Assembly: GCA_009780595.1 (NCBI GenBank)
Contig: WQZT01000033.1
Location: 1-10,794 of the forward strand
DNA length: 10,794 nucleotides
Direction of reading: 5' to 3'
From: Treponema sp.
GTDB lineage: Bacteria > Spirochaetota > Spirochaetia > Treponematales > Breznakiellaceae
Shown piece after piece: positions 6,782 through 10,794 of this stretch. Position 1 is the first letter of the stretch. Each line of letters opens with the position of its first letter. Made by a program: the position numbers and the translations under genes. A model generated the notes under the pieces. It worked only from the letters and a program-made list of their open reading frames with translations, was not told the origin of the DNA and made no database searches.

Positions 6782-8092
6782 TTAAAGCTTTCCCCACTCT
6801 TTCAGGTACTGCTCTTTTGTCATGGATGGCTTGAACGTTTTCCGAATATCCACAGCTGCCGCCGCCTCGTCGTATAAAAGGTCGATAACCGTCATTGCCA
6901 TACACTTCGCCGCCGCGATATATGCCAGCTCCGGATCGGCAACCACGACATCCTTGCTGTGAAGGTCGCCCTTTATGCCGCCAAAGCCCGCGTGGAGCAT
7001 CGGCATAATGTACGACAGGTCTCCGGCGTCGGTGGATCCTTTCATCGGCGGCGCGTTTCGGACAACGTTCGCCTCGCCTAAGAGCGCGACTTCGTTAGCA
7101 TACATTATGTCAACAAGTTTTTCGTTGGGCTGTATCGGAAGGTAGCCGGGAAGGGTGGTAATTTCGCACGTCGCGCCCACTGCATCGCCGCCCGCCTTAA
7201 AGGCGCGGTCAACCTTCATCTCCGCGTCAAGGATCGCCGCGACATTGTTGCCCCTGACGTACGTTTCAAGTCGCACATCATCCGGCACAACGTTTACCAA
7301 GTCGCCGCCTTTGGTGATAATCGGGTGGATGCGAACAGAGTCCTTGTCCTGAAACGTTTCGCGCTGCATGGAAATCGCCATCAAGCCGATATTCGCCGCG
7401 TTCAGGGCATTCACGCCCAAGTGCGGGGACGCTCCAGCGTGCGCCGCGCGGCCTGTGTAGCGGATGAGTTTGCCGACAAAGCCGTTGGAGGAGTAGCCCG
7501 CGCAGGCGAGTTTGCCTTCAACGTGAATCCCGTTGTGGTACATCACAACCATATCAACATTGTCCAGTTCGCCCAGCCGTAAAAGCTCCTGCTTGCCCCC
7601 AATAAACTTTATCGTGCCTTCATCAATCAGCTTTTTGCGGTATTCAATTTCTACGTATTCTTCAGCCGGAACAGCCATCAAATCAACATCACCGTCAAGG
7701 TACTTCATAACCTCCGTACCGGCAAGGGCGTAGGCAACCCCAACAAGCGAAGCCGTCATGCAGTTGTGTCCGCACGTGTGAGCCGCCCCCGTATTCGGAT
7801 CGGCACATGGATGGGCGGCGGTAATGAGCGCATCAAGCTCCGCCATAACCGCAATCCGCGATTTGGACTGTGCCCCTTTGAGCGTTCCGGTAACCCCAGT
7901 CAGTGCCAGCTTATCCCGATACGGGATTCCCAGTTCACCAAAAACCCGCTTGACCTTCTCCGCAGTTTTGAACTCTTTGTACCCAAGCTCCGGTTCCCTT
8001 AAAATAGACTCGCCCAGAGCAATAATCGCGGCGCGTTTGCCGTCAATGGCTTTGCTCGCCATTTCTTTGAGCTGCTGTTTTGAAAGCTTCAT
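6782..8092 (-). CDS. M20 family amidohydrolase, AbgB-like (p-aminobenzoyl-glutamate hydrolase-like)
   Basis: A 436-residue cytoplasmic metallohydrolase of peptidase family M20 (subfamily D type) that should cleave an amide bond in an N-acyl or aminoacyl substrate. The metal-site pattern is complete: HTCGHN (105-110, ligands Cys107 and His109), the VPAEEY catalytic and ligand Glu pair (144-145), His186 in MYHNG and His378 in LHSKD. The dimerisation/lid domain starts near GRAAHAGASPH (214-224). Asn after CGH, as in AbgB, in place of the more usual Asp, points to the AbgB branch. The true substrate cannot be read from sequence. ATG 8092 is preferred over a TTG six codons upstream because AAAGGGG sits seven bases before it. 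It starts 35 bases after the phosphofructokinase stop, so the two are probably co-transcribed. No signal peptide is visible. Confidence 0.9.
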   Translation of the reverse strand: MKLSKQQLKEMASKAIDGKRAAIIALGESILREPELGYKEFKTAEKVKRVFGELGIPYRDKLALTGVTGTLKGAQSKSRIAVMAELDALITAAHPCADPNTGAAHTCGHNCMTASLVGVAYALAGTEVMKYLDGDVDLMAVPAEEYVEIEYRKKLIDEGTIKFIGGKQELLRLGELDNVDMVVMYHNGIHVEGKLACAGYSSNGFVGKLIRYTGRAAHAGASPHLGVNALNAANIGLMAISMQRETFQDKDSVRIHPIITKGGDLVNVVPDDVRLETYVRGNNVAAILDAEMKVDRAFKAGGDAVGATCEITTLPGYLPIQPNEKLVDIMYANEVALLGEANVVRNAPPMKGSTDAGDLSYIMPMLHAGFGGIKGDLHSKDVVVADPELAYIAAAKCMAMTVIDLLYDEAAAAVDIRKTFKPSMTKEQYLKEWGKL

Positions 8093-8099
8093 CCAGTCG

Positions 8100-8106
8100 C
8101 CCCTTT
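8100..8106 (-). promoter_or_regulatory. Shine-Dalgarno AAAGGGG of the amidohydrolase gene
   Basis: CCCCTTT on the + strand reads AAAGGGG on the - strand, seven bases before ATG 8092. It supports that start and lies in the 35-base gap after the phosphofructokinase gene. Confidence 0.7.
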
Positions 8107-8127
8107 GCAAGACATCGAACGCAGGGC

Positions 8128-9786
8128 TTATCGCCCCTTTTCCAGTAACAATGTCTTGCTCGCCTGATCACAAAGTTCCGCAGGTCCAAAGTATTGAATC
8201 GCGCCGGGATACAGGAACGACGTCTGCACCGCCCACGTTTCCCGCGCTGCCGCAAACACCTGAAAGGGGCGGCCTTCCAGCTCGACCAGCGCTTTTTTGA
8301 TAACCGGCTTTTTCGCGCCGTGCCGCTGTTCAAGGTTCATCATCATCGTAAGGGGAACGCCCCCGGCAACCCACTGGCTCGCCGGAGTGGCAAGGTTTTT
8401 CACGCTGGAAACGTAGCCGGTCAGCCCGTTCGCCGCAAGCACAAACGCGCTGTAGCCCAGCGCGTAACAGTAATCGGCATCGAAGTTCGAGGGGAACGCA
8501 CAGCGGCCTTCGTAGCCAAAGAAATGCCCCACCGCCGAAAACTTGCCCTTGTAAACGCCATCTTCCTTAAACTTTGCAAGGAGCTTGGTCACCATGTTAA
8601 TAAGAAGCTTCTCGGTATCGATCCACGAAACCATCACGTTACCGTGCGGGTCTCTGTCCAAAAGAAGCTGCCGCGCAATTTCCGCAGGCAGCGTTTGCAG
8701 CAACGTGTACGATTCCCCGGAAAGCTCCTTGCCAAGCCAGTACATCTGATCGATAAACGAAGTGATCTTTGAGAACTCTTCTTCTTTGGCAGCCATAATA
8801 TCGTTTAACTCGGAAATGAGCTTTTTCATCTCGGGGATAAATTCAATAAGCCCTTCGGGAATCAGAATTACGCCAAAGTTCTCGTTGTTTTCCGCCCGCC
8901 GGATCACCGATTGACAAATATCATTGACCAGTTGATTGAGCGATACTTCCTTCTCCGCCACTTCCTCAGAAATAAGGGAGATGTTGGGCTGAGTTTGCAA
9001 GGCGCACTCCAGCGTGATATGACTTGCTGAGCGCCCCATCAGGCGGATAAAGTGCCAATATTTTCTGGCGCTTGCGGCATCCCGCTGAATATTTCCGATA
9101 AGCTCGCTGTACGTTTTGCACGCGGTGTCAAAACCAAACGATGTTTCGATGTGTTCGTTTTTAAGATCGCCGTCGATAGTTTTCGGGCAGCCGATAACCT
9201 GAATAGCCGAGCCTTTCTCCAGAAAATACTCGGCAAGGAGCGCCGCGTTCGTGTTGGAATCATCGCCTCCGACAACAACAACCGCATCGAGCGACAGCGT
9301 CAGCGCGGTTTTCAAAGCGGCGGCAAATTGCTGCGGCGTCTCGATCTTCGTTCGCCCCGAGCCAATCATATCGAACCCGCCGGTATTCCGGTACGGCGCA
9401 ATTTTCTCGGCTGTCAGTTCAACTGCCTTGTTGTCGACAAGCCCGCCGGGGCCGCCCAAAAACCCGTACAGTTTTGATGCGGGGTTGCCCTTTTTCAGCC
9501 CGTCAAACAGCCCCGCGATAACATTGTGCCCGCCGGGAGCTTGCCCGCCTGAAAGTATCACGCCGACTTTTAATTCCCGGCTGATTTTCTCGTTCTTGCC
9601 CCGGCTGAACGTCGCCACAGGCTTTCCGTACGTCGCCTTAAAAAGCTCTTTCAGCGCCCCGGCATCGGCGACCGCTTCAGTCGGTTCGCCCAATTCTATC
9701 GAAATATCACCTGCTTCCCCCGCAAGTATCGCCGGAAGTTTTGGCTTGTATTCGTATCTAAGTTTCTGTAAAACAGAACAATCCAT
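8128..9786 (-). CDS. pfp: Diphosphate--fructose-6-phosphate 1-phosphotransferase (PPi-dependent phosphofructokinase, long type)
   Basis: A 552-residue cytoplasmic enzyme of glycolysis and gluconeogenesis. It reversibly converts fructose 6-phosphate and PPi to fructose 1,6-bisphosphate and phosphate. Visible motifs are [12 protein letters not shown] (77-88), [10 protein letters not shown] (171-180), PKTIDGDL (201-208), [11 protein letters not shown] (250-260) and PEG (311-313 region). GGDDS in place of GGDGS, and PKTIDGD in place of PGTIDND, are marks of PPi use over ATP use. The length fits the long PFP group known from Treponema, Borrelia and plant beta subunits, which carry an extra insertion after the PEG motif. 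ATG 9786 has AGGAG six bases upstream within AAGGAAAGGAG. A good promoter and a palindrome lie upstream. It leads a probable two-gene unit with the amidohydrolase, although no metabolic link between them is obvious. Confidence 0.96.
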   Translation of the reverse strand: MDCSVLQKLRYEYKPKLPAILAGEAGDISIELGEPTEAVADAGALKELFKATYGKPVATFSRGKNEKISRELKVGVILSGGQAPGGHNVIAGLFDGLKKGNPASKLYGFLGGPGGLVDNKAVELTAEKIAPYRNTGGFDMIGSGRTKIETPQQFAAALKTALTLSLDAVVVVGGDDSNTNAALLAEYFLEKGSAIQVIGCPKTIDGDLKNEHIETSFGFDTACKTYSELIGNIQRDAASARKYWHFIRLMGRSASHITLECALQTQPNISLISEEVAEKEVSLNQLVNDICQSVIRRAENNENFGVILIPEGLIEFIPEMKKLISELNDIMAAKEEEFSKITSFIDQMYWLGKELSGESYTLLQTLPAEIARQLLLDRDPHGNVMVSWIDTEKLLINMVTKLLAKFKEDGVYKGKFSAVGHFFGYEGRCAFPSNFDADYCYALGYSAFVLAANGLTGYVSSVKNLATPASQWVAGGVPLTMMMNLEQRHGAKKPVIKKALVELEGRPFQVFAAARETWAVQTSFLYPGAIQYFGPAELCDQASKTLLLEKGR

Positions 9787-9815
9787 CGTTTTCTCCTTTC
9801 CTTCAAGGTTGTTGC

Positions 9816-9837
9816 AGCTAGATGTACATCTTAAGCT
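9816..9837. promoter_or_regulatory. Palindrome in the phosphofructokinase leader (candidate operator)
   Basis: AGATGTACATCT (9820-9831) is a perfect 12-bp palindrome. AGCT blocks on both sides (9816-9819 and 9834-9837) extend the symmetry with a two-base slip. With the predicted promoter at 9851-9879 it would fall at about +13 to +28 of the - strand transcript, where a repressor or an RNA hairpin could act. CTTTAAAG (9836-9843), a second short palindrome, abuts it. Confidence 0.4.
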
Positions 9838-9850
9838 TTAAAGTTTATAT

Positions 9851-9879
9851 AGTATAGATGAAAATGAAAAAGCGGGCAA
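9851..9879 (-). promoter_or_regulatory. Sigma-70-type promoter for the phosphofructokinase gene
   Basis: On the - strand, TTGCCC (9879-9874) and TATACT (9856-9851) are separated by exactly 17 bases. The -10 matches five of six consensus bases and the -35 four of six. Transcription would start near 9844, giving a leader of about 58 bases that contains the 9816-9837 palindrome and the AGGAG ribosome site. Confidence 0.6.
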
Positions 9880-9930
9880 GGTTATGTCGAGCAACACTTA
9901 TTTTTTTCCATGAAATGCCGAAAAGTTATT

Positions 9931-9936
9931 AGGAGA
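9931..9936 (+). promoter_or_regulatory. Shine-Dalgarno AGGAGA of the membrane sensor-like gene
   Basis: AGGAGA lies seven bases before ATG 9944. It fixes the start of a gene that runs off the window and rules out the upstream ATG at 9910 in another frame. Confidence 0.8.
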
Positions 9937-9943
9937 ATCAATA

Positions 9944-10794
9944 ATGGCTGTTTCAGACAGAATGTCGAAGGTATCCTCGTTCATTGCCGCGCTCTGTATT
10001 CTCATTTACATTACGGCAGTGGGCTTTGGAGTAGCGCGAGTTGTGATGGATGTAGGACAGCGCCGCGGGCTTGCAACACGGGAGTTGAACGAACTAACGG
10101 ACAGGCTTTCCACTTCCGCGTCGTACTTGGGATTTATGAGTCCGGCGTATCAGCAGAATATTCAGGATTATATGAGCGTTTCCCGGACTCTTGCCGGGGT
10201 GATTATTTCCAGCTCCGGCGGGGACTTTGCCTTTGAGCGTTTCGCCGGGCGAAGTGTCGAACGGGTGGGAACCACGTTCAAATTTATCAATAGAATTGAT
10301 TTTCCTGCCCAGCCTTTGTCGTTGCCGTTGAGAATATCGGGGCAGGCGCAGACGAGTATTCAGGCGATTTACAGCACTATCAACACCGCTTTTCTCCTTG
10401 TTGTCCTGCGGGACACGCTTTTTGCTGTACTCATTGCGCTGACAGTCTCGTTCATTATGTTGATTATTGAACTGGCGCAAAAAAACCGCCCCGCTGTGGA
10501 AACTGCGAAGGGAGCGGCAGTTGCAGATTTTGCCCCGCCTGACTATTCAGACAGTTCAAATCTGGACACGGAGCTGTTCCCTTCCTTTGACGAAGATTCC
10601 CCGCAGGGGCTTTTTACCAAGCGGGGAAATATCGGCTGGGAATCGTACACACACGACCGCCTTGCTGCGGAACTTCGCCGTTGTTCTGCCAACCAGCAAG
10701 ACCTCGTGTTCCTCATTATGGAGTTCAGGTGCAAAGAAGAAATCGGCGATACTCTGTACCGGCAATTCGCCGAGCAAGCCGTATCATTCTTCAC
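9944..10794 (+). CDS. Two-pass membrane sensor-like protein with start of a divergent GGDEF-like domain (3' end outside window)
   Basis: The frame from ATG 9944 stays open to the window end (283 codons). Residues about 12-34 form a first membrane segment (FIAALCILIYITAVGFGV) and about 157-177 a second (TLFAVLIALTVSFIMLIIEL). Between them lies a roughly 120-residue region, probably periplasmic, of the kind that senses ligands. Residues 178-220 are an acidic, proline-containing linker. From 221, GLFTKRGNIGWESYTHDRL and then AAELRRCSANQQDLVFLIME follow the layout of the start of a GGDEF domain (LTGLYNRR, helix with E-L-x-R-A, then a hydrophobic strand). The usual LTGLxNR is poorly kept, so the domain may be divergent or inactive. 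The GGDEF signature itself would lie beyond the edge, so this is inference. The strong AGGAGA site, codon usage and membrane pattern support a real gene. Confidence 0.75.
   Translation, partial: MAVSDRMSKVSSFIAALCILIYITAVGFGVARVVMDVGQRRGLATRELNELTDRLSTSASYLGFMSPAYQQNIQDYMSVSRTLAGVIISSSGGDFAFERFAGRSVERVGTTFKFINRIDFPAQPLSLPLRISGQAQTSIQAIYSTINTAFLLVVLRDTLFAVLIALTVSFIMLIIELAQKNRPAVETAKGAAVADFAPPDYSDSSNLDTELFPSFDEDSPQGLFTKRGNIGWESYTHDRLAAELRRCSANQQDLVFLIMEFRCKEEIGDTLYRQFAEQAVSFF

Noticed and set aside
8043..8333. Minus-strand frame of 96 codons bridging the phosphofructokinase and amidohydrolase genes
   Set aside because: It overlaps the ends of both genes in another frame and is rich in Arg and Cys without motifs.
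9910..10236. ATG-initiated + strand frame of 108 codons
   Set aside because: It has no ribosome site, is Cys/Arg-rich and overlaps the gene from ATG 9944, which has AGGAGA, two membrane segments and an open frame to the edge.
10094..10480. Minus-strand frame of 128 codons under the membrane sensor-like gene
   Set aside because: Its composition (Arg, Asn, Gln) and lack of a ribosome site point to an antisense shadow of the real + strand gene.

Overview
The window is chromosomal DNA with moderate to high G+C. It most likely comes from a spirochaete of the Treponema type. That placement is inferred from three things: a long PPi-dependent phosphofructokinase of the kind found in Treponema and Borrelia, lipoproteins with loose lipoboxes, and a membrane protein that appears to end in a GGDEF-like domain. 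No rRNA, tRNA, CRISPR array, insertion sequence or phage gene is visible. Eight protein genes fill almost all of the window, and no gene-free stretch is longer than about 180 bases.

Left block, + strand (1-6039): the 3' end of mutS (mismatch repair ATPase); a stand-alone precorrin-2 dehydrogenase / sirohydrochlorin ferrochelatase; an 804-residue fusion of porphobilinogen deaminase (HemC), uroporphyrinogen-III C-methyltransferase (SUMT/CobA) and uroporphyrinogen-III synthase (HemD); and a GHL10 (DUF187) glycosidase-like lipoprotein. The two tetrapyrrole genes overlap by 4 bases. Together they encode every step from porphobilinogen to sirohydrochlorin/siroheme, the siroheme and cobalamin branch and not the protoheme branch. 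The lipoprotein gene starts 3 bases after the fusion gene stops.

Middle block, - strand (9786-6045, read leftwards): a PPi-dependent phosphofructokinase; an AbgB-like M20 amidohydrolase 35 bases further on; then, after a 185-base gap with its own candidate promoter, a small lipoprotein with a SPOR-like domain. The SPOR lipoprotein gene converges on the GHL10 lipoprotein gene with 5 bases between their stop codons. A perfect 10-bp-stem inverted repeat lies in the last codons of the GHL10 gene at this junction. E. coli DigH (GHL10) cleaves denuded peptidoglycan glycans and SPOR domains bind the same material, so this convergent pair may be a cell-envelope or division module (inference).

Right block, + strand (9944-10794, cut by the window edge): a two-pass membrane sensor-like protein whose C-terminus begins to look like a divergent GGDEF domain. 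It is divergent from the phosphofructokinase gene. The 157-base space between them holds a good sigma-70-type promoter for the phosphofructokinase and a palindrome in its predicted leader.

The most notable items are the three-domain HemC-SUMT-HemD fusion and the convergent GHL10/SPOR lipoprotein pair.
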